Positions 47,918 through 61,208 of a stretch of 64,000 nt of DNA are shown one piece after another (the stretch's first letter is position 1; each line of letters starts with the position of its first letter). Made by a program: the position numbers and the translations under genes. Under the pieces are notes generated by a model. The model saw nothing but the letters and a program-made list of their open reading frames with translations, ran no database searches and was not told the DNA's origin. The stretch is from Taudactylus pleione (lineage: Eukaryota > Chordata > Amphibia > Anura > Myobatrachidae), in assembly GCA_031769625.1 (NCBI GenBank), contig JAUIMM010000213.1, positions 2,548,501 to 2,612,500 of the forward strand. The letters are read 5' to 3'.

Positions 47918-48539
47918 AAACGTAAAGGATGACTTCACTAAATTTTTTCTTTAACAACCCTCTCTATCCTCCAACTGTAGAACCATAAAGGTCCTTTGCA
48001 TGGGATAGTTGCCTGTAACGTCTCCCAGCCAACAAGTGTAAAAGTAATCAAAATTTATTGTAGATATAAATGGAACGGTTGTTGTAATCCAGTAACTTGA
48101 ACTGAGCACCAAACAACTGATTAATACACTGTCAGACACATTTAGGGGCAGCCTTCGTTTCGGAACCATTTAAATTGTTGTGTGTAGACCAGGGAAACAA
48201 AACCTTATCTGTGATCGCTAAACATGGTCTGCATTTACAGATCAGGGACTTGATTGACCACTTAAATGGATTACTTTAAAAACCATTAAAATTGTATGAA
48301 AAGAATTTGCTGACCACACAATCTGAAATTAATATGTGAGAAATGTGGCCATGTATGAGAAAAGCTTTACAAGCCCAGTCATTCAGGTAATCGATCACTC
48401 ATATCATAATAGGTTGGCTACTTGCTCTCCCCTGCAACTTCCATGATGATGGGTGTAATCAGCCATTCTTTAAGCTTAAATCTAACCAGTGTAGACTCTG
48501 AACACTGAACTGTATCATTACACTTGACTGGACAATTTT
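47918..48539. other. Unassigned sequence
   Basis: No element or gene recognised. Confidence 0.4.
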
Positions 48540-49745
48540 CGCATTTTTGATTCTTAGCCTTCATACAGATGTATCCTCACTCGTCTTTGCTGCAGTCACA
48601 TCAAATGGCCCCTATTGGCATGCTTATTCTTGTGAGATTCTGCTAGCGCAGGCATCTTTTTTTTGCTGAAACTGCGTCTAAGTCGCAATGCGACTATGAT
48701 GTGCCAGGACCTATGCCTGTGTGCGAATAAGGGGGTAATTAGTCACGGTACTTTACCGCTGGCTATTTGATTCCATGGGCTAATTCAATTAGCCCCTAAA
48801 ACGGCATTTATAAAGGGTGTGGCCTAATCGTGGGAGGAGTGGCCACACCCACTTAGAGGGAAAAAACAACAAGTATTACCAGCGCCGTCTTAGGAGGGGG
48901 GCACATTCAGGGTCGGAGCCGGGCCTCTCCAACAAGCTGGACCTGGGTAATTCCTCCCCTTTTCTGCACCCCTGCTAATCGGGCATTTATTTTCAGAAGC
49001 TCAGCATGATCCGAAAAAAATGCCCAATAACTATCTATTTTCAGGCAGGAGCCGGCATTAACACATAGGATCCATGGTAATTTCACAGATCCTATGTGTA
49101 TTCGCCTGAAGACAGATATTTTTTTGGCAAATAAAATGGTATCTAATTGAACTGCCTGAAGGCAATTCAAGCATTAAAATCCCGTTTTATTCGCCAAAAA
49201 AAATATTGGGTCTAATTGAATTCCCCCTTAGCCCCCCTAAGGGGGAACTCAATTAGACCCAATATTTTTTTCCAATTAGTCGCAATCGGCGAAAAACTGA
49301 GATTTTTCGTCAATTATCCACCTTTTTCCACCAAATGTTTTTTTCCCCCAATCCTATTATTTGAGATGAAATAATAGGATATTTCTCCCAAAAACACATA
49401 GGATCCACAATAAGCTTGCAGACATATGTGTTTTCACCATTTAGGTGGTGAAAAAACAGCACTTATCATGAATTATTTATCGGGACACATCAGGTCCTGA
49501 AAAATATCCATGATAAGTACTGGCATCCGGCGGCACTTCAGAACTAATTGGATAGCCCTTACACGATCAATTAGCAGCGTTTATTTAGCGCTGCTAATTG
49601 GATACCCCCCTATGTCTCTCAATCAGCATGCGAAGTACTACGATACAGCGGCCACAGCTTTTTTCCACGCCAAGTTCAGTTTACAAATATACAAGTGTCA
49701 CATATCAAATTAGTCAGCACAGTCTCCTGGTCACATCACATTGTT
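48540..49745. mobile_element. Composite of nested ATTCAATT-type elements in an older repeat
   Basis: 48560-48720 and 49610-49745 match, in different orientation, parts of 63700-63960 (shared CAGCAAAAAAAATG and ATATACAAGTGTC). They look like two halves of one older repeat. Between them are elements with AATTCAATTAGCCCC, GGGTCTAATTGAATTCCCCC and AACTCAATTAGACCC ends, arranged head to head near 49195-49275. Confidence 0.55.
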
Positions 49746-49808
49746 GCCACTGCAAGGGTCTTGAAGGACCAGTACACAAAAAACAACCACTAGAAGAATC
49801 CAGAATAA

Positions 49809-50350
49809 TTGTATTCCAATTTAGAGGAGTATGTGCTGGATTATAATTGTCATCAATTGTCTCTCGGGGCAATTCAAATGTTTTCTTTTGGGCAACCGAC
49901 GGAGCAATTTGATTGTTATTCATTTCGGGCGCGAATAGCCAAGACTGCACACATTTCTGCAAGCAGCCTCCCGAGGTGGCGAGCAGAAATGTGCAATAAG
50001 TTGGCACTTGGGGTGCCCAAAGCAGGATGTGGGAAGTACAAGCAGGAATTTTGCAGGAAATGGGTGGCTGCGCTTAATAAATGCAGTTTTGATCTCATCC
50101 TCCTAGTCATCGAGGAGTCAGCCAGAGAGCTGAAAATTGCAAAGGATAATATCACTGCCTTAGAACTTGCCCACCTTAAAAACTATCTAGTGATCAATCC
50201 ACCAATTGGCTGGAGAAACTACAAGCCCAAGTAAACTCGTATAAAAAGGAGCTGATCAAATTTAAACGAGAAAAACAAATCGCAACTACAGTGAGTGTAG
50301 AGAATACAACTGGGCTACTAATACCTCGACTAAACCAAATCTGAGAAGAA
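49809..50350 (+). pseudogene. Coding relic of an unidentified retroelement, 141-codon open part
   Basis: The ORF at 49809-50234 contains PKAGCGKYKQEFCRKWVAAL and CSFDLILLVIEESARELKIA, followed out of frame by a Lys-rich coiled-coil-like segment (LEKLQAQVNSYKKELIKFK). The pattern resembles an ORF repeated many times in frog genomes that ends in a basic, coiled-coil-rich tail, but I cannot name the family. It is cut on the right by Tc1-like sequence. Confidence 0.5.
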
Positions 50351-50423
50351 GGTGGAGAGATAGAAGGCCTGTGTTCGATACTGATACCACAGGGGCCACT
50401 GAGTCTTCCACTAGTGACTTAGA

Positions 50424-51345
50424 ATGTGTAAGGGGATCCAGTTCCTCCAATGTGGACATTCGGCATACCTCGATCTAGGGTGTCTAATGTGTATTGGAAA
50501 TACCTCATGGAAGGCATTACCACTCACCATGGAAAGCGCAGTGACTGGCCACAGGTGCTTAAAGATCGTGACCAGCAGCGTCTGGCCAGATATGCCCATA
50601 GAAACAGACATGCAAGACTGGCACAAATCACCTCCACATTCAATGCAGGAGGTATCAGACACATATCCAGCAAGTCAGTGAAGCGTTCTTAGCTTCCATG
50701 GGATATGGGAGCAGAACACCAACCAGAGTGCCTCTGTTAACACTACAACACCAGACATAGTACCTTACCTGGGCTTGTAATATCGCTAATTGGACCCTCG
50801 AGGACTAGCAACATGTGACATGGTCCGTAGTGTCACGGTTCCAATTGTTTTGGGCTAATGGTTCGGCGCAGACCCCATAAGGCCATAGACCTAAATTGTC
50901 AACAAGGCACCATGCAAGCTGGTGGTGGTTCCATAATGGTGTCAAGCTGGTGGTGGTTCCATAATGGTGTGTGGTGTTTTTATGTGGCATGGGTTTGGGC
51001 CGCCTGAACACATCATTGACTATTGGTATTCGATACATTGATAACCATTTACTGCCCTTCATGGACTTCATGTACCCACACTACGATGGAATATTCCAGC
51101 AGGATAATGCACTGCGTCATCGGTCCCAAGTTGTCTAGAATTGGTTCGAGGAGCATTCTGGAGAGTTCTGATGAATGGTGTGGCCATCACATTTGCCAGA
51201 AATGAACACAGTCCAGCATTTATGGGACGTGGTGGAGAGGTCCATTCGCACCAAAGATCCTGCACCTACAAATAACAGGGAACTATGGGAAGCTATCCAG
51301 ACAGCATGGATCATCATCTCTCCAGAGGTATTCCATCCACTTTGA
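50424..51345 (+). pseudogene. Tc1-like transposase relic 3
   Basis: The N-terminal helix-turn-helix part reads QRLARYAHRNRHARLAQITS (near 50575-50635), then FNAGGIRHISSKSVKRS. The catalytic part shows CQQGTMQAGGGSIMV, then HYDGIFQQDNALRHRSQVV with its QQDNA Asp, and NTVQHLWDVVERSIR near 51210-51250. A 28-bp tandem duplication (AAGCTGGTGGTGGTTCCATA unit, about 50914-50969) and stops break the frame. Confidence 0.85.
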
Positions 51346-51420
51346 GTTGCTGCACTTCACCAGGCTAGCTGGAATCGATGCCACTTTGAGTTGCTGCACT
51401 TCGCCGGGCTAAAATGGGCC
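51335..51420. repeat. Short tandem duplication
   Basis: CCACTTTGAGTTGCTGCACTTC occurs twice, 44 bp apart, just after the Tc1-like relic. Confidence 0.85.
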
Positions 51421-54312
51421 CTACACAAAACTAGGCACCTATCCCATGACTTGATCACAAGAGACACAGTAAATGCAGGTGCCCTCCAGCCAAATCTCCC
51501 ACAGTGGAAACAAGTACACAGAAGAATCCACAATCGGTGCCACTCAGTCCATAATAAAGAGACCAGGCAGCAAAAGTATACCAACAATTCAATGTTCAAT
51601 CAGACAAATTCGTCAGGGTGCATGATGAACCCCTAACGAAAATGTCTGTTGAAACGTTTTTATACTTCTTGCTGCCTGGTCTCTTTATTATGCATTGAGT
51701 GCCGCCGACTGGAGTTTTTTTAATATATATTTATTATTATTTTCCCCATACAACTTTTATTTGTAATTCTGTTGCAAACCTTAGCCCTAGGCACAAAGAA
51801 AAGACTCATGCCACTACTTTTTAGAAGTCCCTTAATGTTATAGGATCAGTCATACCTTTCAAAGTACTAAAGTTAGAATTCTCCTGAAATGGGTTATCAT
51901 TGAGTTCTACATGCTTCAGGCAATAAGCTTCCATGACAAGTACAAGAAACATTAAATATTTTATCTAAAACAGGCAATATGTGAGGAGATGCTTTGACTA
52001 TATAATGACCAGTGGACTATTCTTCCTCATGATACTACTATTCCAGTGCAGCTGATCATTGAACAAATACAATTAGAAATGTGAAGATATCTATTGTATA
52101 TCACTTACACTTACCACAGATATTGTTCTAGAAGCCAATGAGCTAAACATTTATATGTTTTGCCTATCAGTGTAATATAATAAACATAAATAATGAGATT
52201 ATATATAAATATAATGTGGTATGTATGTTAATCGTTAGTAAATGTACAGAAAGATCAGATTGTAAAAGCGAGATTGCAATGTGCAAATCCTTTGCCTCCT
52301 GGTCTTTGGAGGATTCCTTTTGGGAATCATATTGTCAGCTGGTGCCTCAGTTTTGTATGTCATCACGTAGCCATACACAGAAGAGGACTAAAACAACAGG
52401 ATAAATCCATTTGTAAAAAGGTCTAATAATTTTGTTATATAATTCCCAATCACATTTAAATGTGAGGGGTTCAGTACTTTGGGCTATTATGTATTATGTA
52501 CACAATAATAATAAAAAAAAAATATACAGTATACATTGTATTGGCTAGCTGGCCAAAACTCATCTTAAATGTGTGGATATTTAGTGTCACAAAACTATTT
52601 TATTAGAATCTGTTTTCAAACTAGAGCATTAGAAGTGTAGCTGAAATTATCTTTGGGTATATAGAGGGGAAATATGAGGCATTCAGCTAATGTAATGGCC
52701 TAGGTCCAAAAGGAAAAGTTTAATTTCAGTTCCAAGCAGTTCTCTCCAAATAGGACATAGTAACTGTCATCTCAGTGAACCATCCTCTAGAGACAAAAAC
52801 AAGCTAGTGGTTCTTCTACTGAGCAAGGTTCCCTGCTTATGACTGTAAATCTTCTCACAAACCCTCAGTACCACAATGTAAAGATTATTGTCACAAATCC
52901 AGTTGAGTTGTTCTAGACAAGACTGTTTCTATACAAGTGTAGCATGCCATTACTTCCTCTGGAAAGGTATAGCCGAAATCAGATCATATTCAAAGAGAAT
53001 TGACCTGCAAGATGAAAATGTTAAAAGACTGAATACCCATAGGGTACAAATGAATGCCTCTACTGCAGAATGTGTTTACCATGGAGAAGACTAATATTAT
53101 GCCAATGTCATGTTGCCAAAATGATAAACACTCAAAACTCTCTTATTTCTCCAGATATGTTTATCCCTTACCTGAAAACATACAGTATTGCATTGCTTCC
53201 CCTGTGGTTCATTTGGTATTCCATAACATGGTTGCATCTGGCTCTGCATTAGGGATTCTATGGATCACTAGAATGCTTTCTGTCTTGTATATTGGTCACA
53301 AGTTCTGCATTAAATACTACTCAGATGAGGAAGTGCTTTATTTTATGTAATTTCAATGTTTCAACAATTTATTTGGCTGTGCAAAGCCACTATGCCAATT
53401 ATATTCCTTTCTATATCACAAAACTGACCGACAATGGAATATAAGTTTATGGAAAGAGTGGAGACTGTAGTGCAGATATTAAAAAACGAAATACAAATGC
53501 TCCATGAAATGGATAGGTTTTGCAATTCAGACTGAAAAGCAGGATTGAGAAATACTAAATTCCAACTAGAAAAGGATTACCATTTTACAGATTGAAGCAT
53601 GTACAATAAATATTTAGCTTCCCATGTACAATCTTGCCAAAATGTAATATTATGCATATTTGAAAGAATGTGTCTAGTTGTGCGATTATAGATATAGGTG
53701 AAGCAAATATAAACAACAACTGTGATCTCATTATACCACTGTATCCAATTTAATGTCAGTATATCAGTCTCAGTCAATGAAGCAGATTGGTAAAAGGGTA
53801 ACCACAGTGCTATTCATTTACATAATTAAATATGTAAATAAGACAGTCTACATGATGAAGTATTTTGCCACATTTACAGCATGAATATTTCCATTCCGTG
53901 CCAAAATGTAAAACCATATGCGGCTTTGAATTATTGAATGAAACCATTTTACTCTCCAGTTGCTGATTTTTGCAGAACAACGGCTTATGTATCCCTGAAA
54001 CTAATATCCAAACAGTATATATGGCTTTTGAACATTATATGGGCATTGTACTGTTTGCTGATTCTCTCGCTCAGTTATTCTATTAAGGCCCTTTTACAGA
54101 GGGTAATATGTCACAGGACATGCACAAACACATGTTCAATGATATCTCTTCTATAGCATAATCTAAGAAACTAAAGTATTAAGTTATAGCTCGATCACAG
54201 AGGCAACCTCCACCCGAGATCGGTGTTCTACTGTTACATGGCTTGTAATAGATGGGAGCACTGCAGTGTACATTGCTGCTCAGTGATAACAATCACCCAA
54301 GAGATCACTCCC
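51421..54312. other. Unassigned sequence, 2.9 kb
   Basis: AT-rich, with short ORFs (up to 98 codons at 53054-53350) that show no recognisable domain. No clear inverted ends. It may include decayed repeats or PCGF3 upstream intron. Confidence 0.4.
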
Positions 54313-54510
54313 TGTACCTGTCACAACCCGTGCGGTTCCTCTATCTTGCCTAGGGTGTCACGCTCTGCTCTGATGCTTCTAGCACACTCTGGTTTGTATC
54401 TTAGCAGTGTGTTACATTAGCTGAGCCTGCTAGAAGCACCAGAGGAGAGAGCGACACCCCAGGCAGGAAAGAGGAACTGCACAGGTTGTGATAGGTGCAA
54501 GCTTCTAGAA
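54313..54510. repeat. Inverted repeat with long arms
   Basis: TGTCACAACCCGTGCGGTTCC...GATGCTTCTAGCA (54317-54385) pairs with TGCTAGAAGC...GGAACTGCACAGGTTGTGATA (54428-54503). A palindromic MITE by structure; family unknown. Confidence 0.75.
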
Positions 54511-55129
54511 TGAACACTATTATAGGCACCACTGTCCCTAGATAGGACACCATAGTGGTGAGGCAATGTATGAACGGTCAGTGGCACTGACCGCTCCGAC
54601 AACTGCAGCTTTCAATTTCAAGAGCTGCAGCTGTCGTCACCGCACCATGGCACTGACCCTGGTGGACGAAATATGCAGCCAGGGACCATGCTTTCAAAAA
54701 AAAATCAAAAACAATAAAAAGTTTTTTTCCAATAACAGTACGGGTGCCGCTGAGAATTCCTGACCAGCATGGGCAGATTCATTGCAAGTGCCGGTTAGAA
54801 ACCGAATGAGGGAGAGTGCAATTCACCAGACAGGTGAATTAGCACTCTACCTCTTCAGCAAACCAGGTGATAATACATGCGGGCAGTGTCTGGACCTACT
54901 TTTACTGCCCGTTAGCCACCCCATCATACAGCTTCCCACTAGTCCTCTCCAAATCTTATAATTTCAACAATTTAATCTCATATGAAAAACAATCCATAAG
55001 AGATTTTACTTTATTATAATCATCATCAACAGTGATAATAATCCAACATGATATAGTAATGTGTAAAAAAGCATATTATTGTCCTTATTAGAACCATTTT
55101 CAGCAGCAAAAACTTTAAGTCATTCTTTG
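54511..55129. other. Unassigned sequence
   Basis: A hairpin GAGCTGCAGCTGTCG against CGACAACTGCAGCTTTC lies near 54596-54640. Nothing else recognised. Confidence 0.4.
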
Positions 55130-55835
55130 GGGTCAATCCAATTAGCTGCAAAGGGTGCAAGTTGCTGTCGCCACGGCATTAAGGCGCTGGAAAAGGCACC
55201 TCATCTCGCACACTTTGCGGCCGCTTCAGAGACAGAGGGCCTGATTCAGAGCTGAACGCTATGACCAGAGCGCTCGCTCTGAATCAGGGCCCTCCTACCT
55301 GTTTTTGGAGCGTCCTCATGGACGCTCGCATAGCTGTGGGTTACCACCCACAGCTTATGAGAGCGTCCATGATGATGGTCGCGATGGTCATAGACCATCG
55401 CGACCATCGAGCTTGCGACGAGACCCTGCGGTAATGTCTCGCTGCCGCAAGCCCAGGAGTGATTTTGCCTCTATCAGAGCCAAAGTCACTCCCACTGACA
55501 TCATTACTGATGTCAGTGGGGCCGGACTCAGACGGTAGGCGTTCCCATGGGTCAGTCACCATCGACAGCACACCCCCTTTGGTGCGAAACCCCGAGCGAC
55601 GTATTTCTCATCGCTCGCCGGGTCTCGCGCATGCGCACGACGGAGCTCCCTCCGTCGTGCGCATGCGCATTCGCCAAACATCGACCCGCTTGCGAGCAAA
55701 CTTCCCTCGCGAGCGGGTCTGAATGACCCCCAGAATTCATACAATTTTGCTCGGAGCCCTATGGTGCTGCGAGCACTTTTGTGCAAGTTCAGGCTGCCGT
55801 CAAGTGCGGCTGACAATTGGATTGAGCCCTTTATC
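55130..55835. mobile_element. AATCCAATT...AATTGGATT element hosting serial-hairpin copy 3
   Basis: Ends GGGGTCAATCCAATT and AATTGGATTGAGCCC are inverted. The host is split at 55237-55731 by the serial-hairpin insertion. Confidence 0.7.
55237..55731 (+). mobile_element. Serial-hairpin element, copy 3
   Basis: Flanked by AGA (55234-55236, 55732-55734). Same hairpin series as copy 4 and in the same orientation, including TCCGTCGTGCGCATGCGC and the GGTCGCGATGGTC arm. It is inserted inside an element with AATCCAATT ends (about 55130-55835). Confidence 0.85.
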
Positions 55836-56360
55836 TCTTAAATCTTCTTTCAGTAATTTTGGTCTATCCACTTCTTAATTCATGAATGTCGGAGGGCATT
55901 CATTTATGAACTGCCCACCACAGAGTCTGTTTAGGTTTAACGTAACAAATACCTTGATGCATTTCTTTTTTAGGCACCCAGACGCACATTTGCTGGTGTG
56001 TTTGGGATTTTTGTTCAGTCACATGATCCAATTTTGACCAAGCTTATTTATTATTAACAGTTACCTATAGAGCACCAGCATATTCCACTGTGCTTTGTAA
56101 TTGGGAACAAAAAAGTAATAAAACAAGAATGGGTAATAACAAGCATACAAAGAGGTAAGATGGCCCTGCTCGCAAGCTTACAAGCTTCAGACCTAGGAAA
56201 CCACATTTTCCTCTAGAATACTCCGATATAAAGAGAAGTTCATGGTGGACTCGATAACTGGAGAGTCCCTATGACTTGTAGCTGAAAAACATCTCTAAAT
56301 CCTCATCTAGTTACCATTGTGCTCAACTACTGGTACAGAAGTTCTTGCAACAACAGGCTT
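55836..56360. other. Unassigned sequence
   Basis: A weak hint of an old repeat (TTACCTATAGAGCACCAGCATATTCC). No gene recognised. Confidence 0.35.
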
Positions 56361-56680
56361 AAGCCGCCCATTCACGGTGCGCTAAAGCAGCCAATCCAAC
56401 TGATTGGTGCGATTTGGCTGCTATATTGCATCGTGTATGGGCCTGATGTCGGACCAAGCGCGCACCCGTGAGGTCGTACATCGCACCCCCTGATCTTACT
56501 GCAGGATCAGTTGACCAGGGGAGGCGATGGGCGATCCCATGCAGCGCTATGCGGGTGAGGGAGCCGGCATATCGCGCGGTCAACCACCCGATCGTACAGT
56601 TTGTGGGGCCCACCCAATATGTCAGACGTCGGGTCCCCCATCACCTCGCACGGTGCCATCACACCGTGTATGGCCCGATT
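56361..56680. mobile_element. AAGCCGCCCATTCACGGTG foldback element
   Basis: The ends AAGCCGCCCATTCACGGTG and CACCGTGTATGGCCCGATT are inverted with a few mismatches. The interior is GC-rich with several short palindromes such as CTGATCTTACTGCAGGATCAG. Confidence 0.75.
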
Positions 56681-57116
56681 TAGTTACAACTACCCCATTA
56701 CCTTATCTGTCAAGATAACTTGTGCGTCTTTAAGATGCAACTTAAGCTATTATGAAAATGCTCTTTTTTTTTTTATTTTTATTTTTTTTAAAGACATGAA
56801 AAACATGCTTCAGTCTTCTTAGGATGATAGAATTACTTTAACATTTGCTGTACTGACATAGGCCTGTAGATGACTGGATATAGTCTTTGACTTCCTTGTG
56901 AGCTTTGGGTGAATTTGCTGGGAAGCCTGGCACCTATCTAAAATGTGCTCTACTTGTAAATAATATTGTAGCATTCTACAGAATGAGAACCCCAATTGTA
57001 TAGATCAAAGTGAGGAACCCATATAATAAATATATTATTTAAATTGTATTGTATGTTTTTGTGCCTCTAAATGTAAGAGGCCAGGACTAGATCAGAATAC
57101 CTAACTTCAGACACTG

Positions 57117-57278
57117 GAGGAGATGCATCAAACCTTATAAAGAGGGCAAGTAGAGGTTCAACCAATCAGCTTCTAGCTATGATATGTGCAATGTACTAAA
57201 ATGTTAGTGAGAACCTTATTGGTTGCTACAGGCAACACCTCCACTCATCCCTTTGAAGGCGTGATGAATCTCCCCCCA
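57117..57278. mobile_element. CCAATCAGC palindromic MITE
   Basis: GGAGGAGATGCATCAAACCT pairs loosely with GGCGTGATGAATCTCCCCCC. The inner CAACCAATCAGCTTC faces AACCTTATTGGTTG. Confidence 0.78.
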
Positions 57279-58828
57279 TTGACCCCTAAGCGAATTAAGG
57301 CAGCAGAAAAAAAAAAGGCAGTAGAGAACCCAAAATATATTGTAGAACATGGAAAAAAATGGGAGTGTGAGAGAGAAGAAGTAGAGAGGAACAGAGAGAG
57401 GTGAGAGGAACGAACGCAGTGGAAATAATAAAAGGTAAAGAAATAACATGCAAGTGTGAAAGAACAAAAATTAAGAAGGGAATATTCAGGGACCTAAAGT
57501 GACTGGCAGCGTGGCATAGAAAACAATAAATAGAATAAGTGATTCAGAGAATATGAAAAATCAACAGAGAGCAAAGTGTCAGTGAGAGAAAGGAGATTCT
57601 AGTAGGCAGTAAAAAGCGACAGTCACCATGTCAACAATAAAGCCTTCGCCTGCAACTGATCCAGTATTTCACAGCAAAGAAAAAAGTTGTTTTTTTTTCT
57701 TTTAAATGACACCTCTGAAATGAGTAACAATATACCCACAATAAGGGGGCAATTCAATTCAACGTGGTATTTAGCACACATATCAGCCATATACAGTATG
57801 CTAGAAAAACTTGCAATTGCCGGCAGGAGCAATGCGCCACTCCGGAATGGCACATCACATTCATCGTGCTGACTGAATTCCCCCCTAAGAGGAGAGAGAC
57901 TACCAGATGAGATGCTGATTCAACATCAACCAAATTATAAAAGTGACATTTCTACAATGCCACTATGACTAGAAAATGAATTTGATTGGATAATAATCCT
58001 ATCAATCCAACATAAATAGCAAAAGTAAACTTTGATAACCACAGACAAGTTCATGACTTCAACAAGTTAGGGTGCCTAATTGAAAATGCGTTTGTGTAAA
58101 ACTAAACTATTGTTATAGTTAATTTTTGTCAGCCATTTCTTCCTACTACTAGAGAATGCAGTCACTCACAAGCACCAGACAAATGCATCCGAATAATTTG
58201 AACATAATTTCATCTCTGAGATTACAGCAAATGGTGAGGACACAAACCTGACAGCTCTTCAGAATGATCAAATACCAAAGTGCACTTGATGAGCAGAGCC
58301 TGGCTCAGATCAGGCCTGTACCCTCTTCTTCACATGACTATATGTTATTTTAACATTGTATCCCATAACTAGAGATGTAGAAAGGAATATAGATATATAT
58401 AGTATATGTGTGGGATAAAAAACTGGTAAGATGTAGAATTATTTGAAAATTTCCTAATCACGATTATAAAATATTCTCCGGCATTTCCTAGTTTTGGAAT
58501 ATTGGCCTCAGTACAAATCTTGAACTTAACTCACTTTCTACTAGCAGAAAAAAGATACAACAGCTATACTTAAATTTGGAGCATATAGCTAAAATAGAAT
58601 GATTAGCAATTTAAACAACTTGCTTCAAACATATTATAGTTTTTAACCGATCGCTGTCAGCCATGCTAAAAAAAGACAATAATGTATAAAAAGATGATGG
58701 CTACGTATTCCAACAGGTACCACCATTGTTCTGCAGGAGAGTAGAATTGTAAGCACCAAAATGACTGGTCACAAGCAAGACCACTTATATGGAAATGGAG
58801 CCTATAGACACAACTTTTGGTCTTAAAC
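57279..58828. other. Mostly unassigned, one short foldback
   Basis: 57747-57886 has GGCAATTCAATTC...GACTGAATTCCCCCC ends and is a small element of the ATTCAATT type. The rest shows nothing recognisable. Confidence 0.45.
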
Positions 58829-59100
58829 TGGGTACACTGACAGATATTTTGGCCGATCAATTATATCTAGTGTCCGTCGGCCAGTGTGCACCAGCGGTAT
58901 GTCTGTGAAAGACGTCGTTCACAGACATATCACGTCGGCTGCACAGCCGATGGCAGAAATATCTACACATGCAGCAGAGGCTGCGGGTAGTGGGGCGAGA
59001 CACTCCCCCCGGCCAGCGGGACCTGCGGCCAGAAGCAGATGGTGGTTCAGTGTGTATGAACGACCATCATCTGCAGATATATCTGTGCAGTGTGTACCCA
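58829..59100. mobile_element. TGGGTACACTGACAGATAT foldback MITE
   Basis: Ends TGGGTACACTGACAGATAT and ATATCTGTGCAGTGTGTACCCA are inverted. An inner hairpin GTATGTCTGTGAAAGACGTC pairs with GTTCACAGACATATC. Confidence 0.82.
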
Positions 59101-59433
59101 CCTCGTACCTCTGCCCCACCACTACCTAGGTCAATTTTACACAGAACATTCTGTAACCTCAATGAGCACAATATAGCACCACTACTGTGCAACTTGTATC
59201 CTTCGTGAATCAAAAATACTTAGGTACTGTAAATCTCTCCTAAGCCATTAAACTCTTCACAATCTTTGTTCAACTTATATTACTGTTTTGAAAATAAGAT
59301 GGATGGAGTGGTGTAGGGAAACAACAAAGATCCATCATTATTCACGGAGGTCCATTAACAATACACCTAAAGTGCCATTTTATAATGTAGAATGATTACT
59401 GGCACTAGGTGATCACATAACATTAGTTTAAAA

Positions 59434-59860
59434 GGGCGTATCCATTACACGATTTTTTGAACGATCCGATCAAAACCTCCTGGTTTTGGTCGGATCGTTC
59501 AAAAAGTATTCTAATGGGTAGGCTGCAAACATCCTGCACCGCGCACTCTCGCGAGCGACAAACGAAGTATTTTGCCATTTGAACACGCTGGTCAATTTCT
59601 GCATATTGCTGAACGACTTTAGAAAAGTCGTTCAGTGGATATGCAGTGAACGACCAACAGCAAACTACTTTTTTTAATGAATATTCACTCCATTCATTAA
59701 AAATTTCCACTCCCATGTCTCTTCAGCGACAATCCTTGGTCTTTAAAGATATCGTTCACAAAGTCTTTCATGTTTGTGAAAGATTTTTTGCGTGAAAGAC
59801 TTTGTCGGCAGGAAAAGTCTTTGGTCTTTGACAAAAAAGTGTCTTCTAATGGATAGGCCC
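59434..59860. mobile_element. GGGCGTATCCATTA foldback MITE
   Basis: Ends GGGCGTATCCATTA and TAATGGATAGGCCC are inverted. It contains a near-perfect hairpin (59454-59504) around TTTTTGAACGATCCGA and TCGGATCGTTCAAAAA. Confidence 0.82.
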
Positions 59861-61205
59861 ATAAAGAGAAACAAATTTAAAACAAAAACTCCATCAATGA
59901 GTCAGGAAGCGGAGGATAATTTATATCCCACACCTTAATAAGTGGCATACCCATAATGAGAGCCAATTTGAAATGTGTCATATGAGTTCAATTGTTACTC
60001 ACACTTAAAAGTTCATTTAAAAGTCTAAAGAAGGATGACAACCACTGCTGCAATAGTTACAATCGAAGTTGCTTATGATAAAAATAAATGCTGTAAGCAA
60101 CATTCATTACTTTATTAGTCCCTTGTGGGGGGAAATTCAATTCAGCGCGAAAGACGCAGCACATTGTAAGTTTGTGATGTCAGCCCTACCGTATATCCCA
60201 ATATGCACATTGAAATTAATTCCCCACCATAGAGAATTACAGTATAAAAATCCATTTCCATATAGTAGCAGAGTAAAATGACACTGTAGATTCACTTTAA
60301 TATACCCCAAAATACTGTAGACACTGATTTGCTGAATTGCACTTGCTAACTATTTTTCAATAATTTTTAAATTGTTGCAACAATTAACCATTTGACCCCA
60401 TTTAACTTCCTCCAATAGTTTGCTTATGTCACTAACAACCTTCTACACTGTCCCAATATCTTATGTGCCACTTTTTGGGGGTTTCAGGATGATTAGCTTG
60501 CTCTTTCATGTACTTCATATAGGTCAGACACTGCAGAGTTAATGCACAACAGTCCCACAACTTGCCATTTCTAACTGATTTGCAAGAGAATCATGAGCGC
60601 TCTTCATGAAAATATCCCATGAAATACACGTAATGTTAACCCACCAGCACATAGCACAGAATCTATGGCTAATTGAATAGGTCTCTTACTTTCCAATGAA
60701 TACATACAAGTATACATGTCAGGGATGACCACAGTGTGGATCACAATCGACTGCAGACATTCGACCTGCAGATCCCGGGGGAAGTCCAGCAGCAGCCATT
60801 AAGAATCAGATTGGCCAAAACTCTAGCCATCCTTGCAGTGCACTATGTTAAACTTGGTACACTAAGGACCAATGCCTGTTTATTAAATCTGAAGCAACTC
60901 TCAGTTTGATCAGTCACACTGTAGCTTTGCAATAATTATACAAACCTCATGGACCTGTGTCTGTAGGTAGATGGTAGAATGACCTATCAGCAGACCAAAG
61001 CTATAAACACCGGGCTGGCCAGAAAGTTACACCGAGTACTAGAAACTATGTGCCTATACAAGCTAATCTGTAAAGAATTTCTACAGTTTCTCTTATTTGT
61101 GAATAAGAACATAATATATAATATAAGCTGTTGTTCTGTAATCCGCCATTTAATAAGCTCTCTGCAGTCCATAAGATAATGGATTCCACACAACTTTATC
61201 TACAT
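59861..61205. other. Mostly unassigned sequence
   Basis: 60127-60227 is a short GGGGGAAATTCAATTC...GAAATTAATTCCCC foldback. Otherwise no gene or repeat is recognised. Confidence 0.4.
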
Positions 61206-61208
61206 TAA

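Noticed and set aside
53054..53350. 98-codon plus-strand ORF as a gene
   Set aside because: No domain, no conserved pattern, and AT-rich composition like its surroundings.
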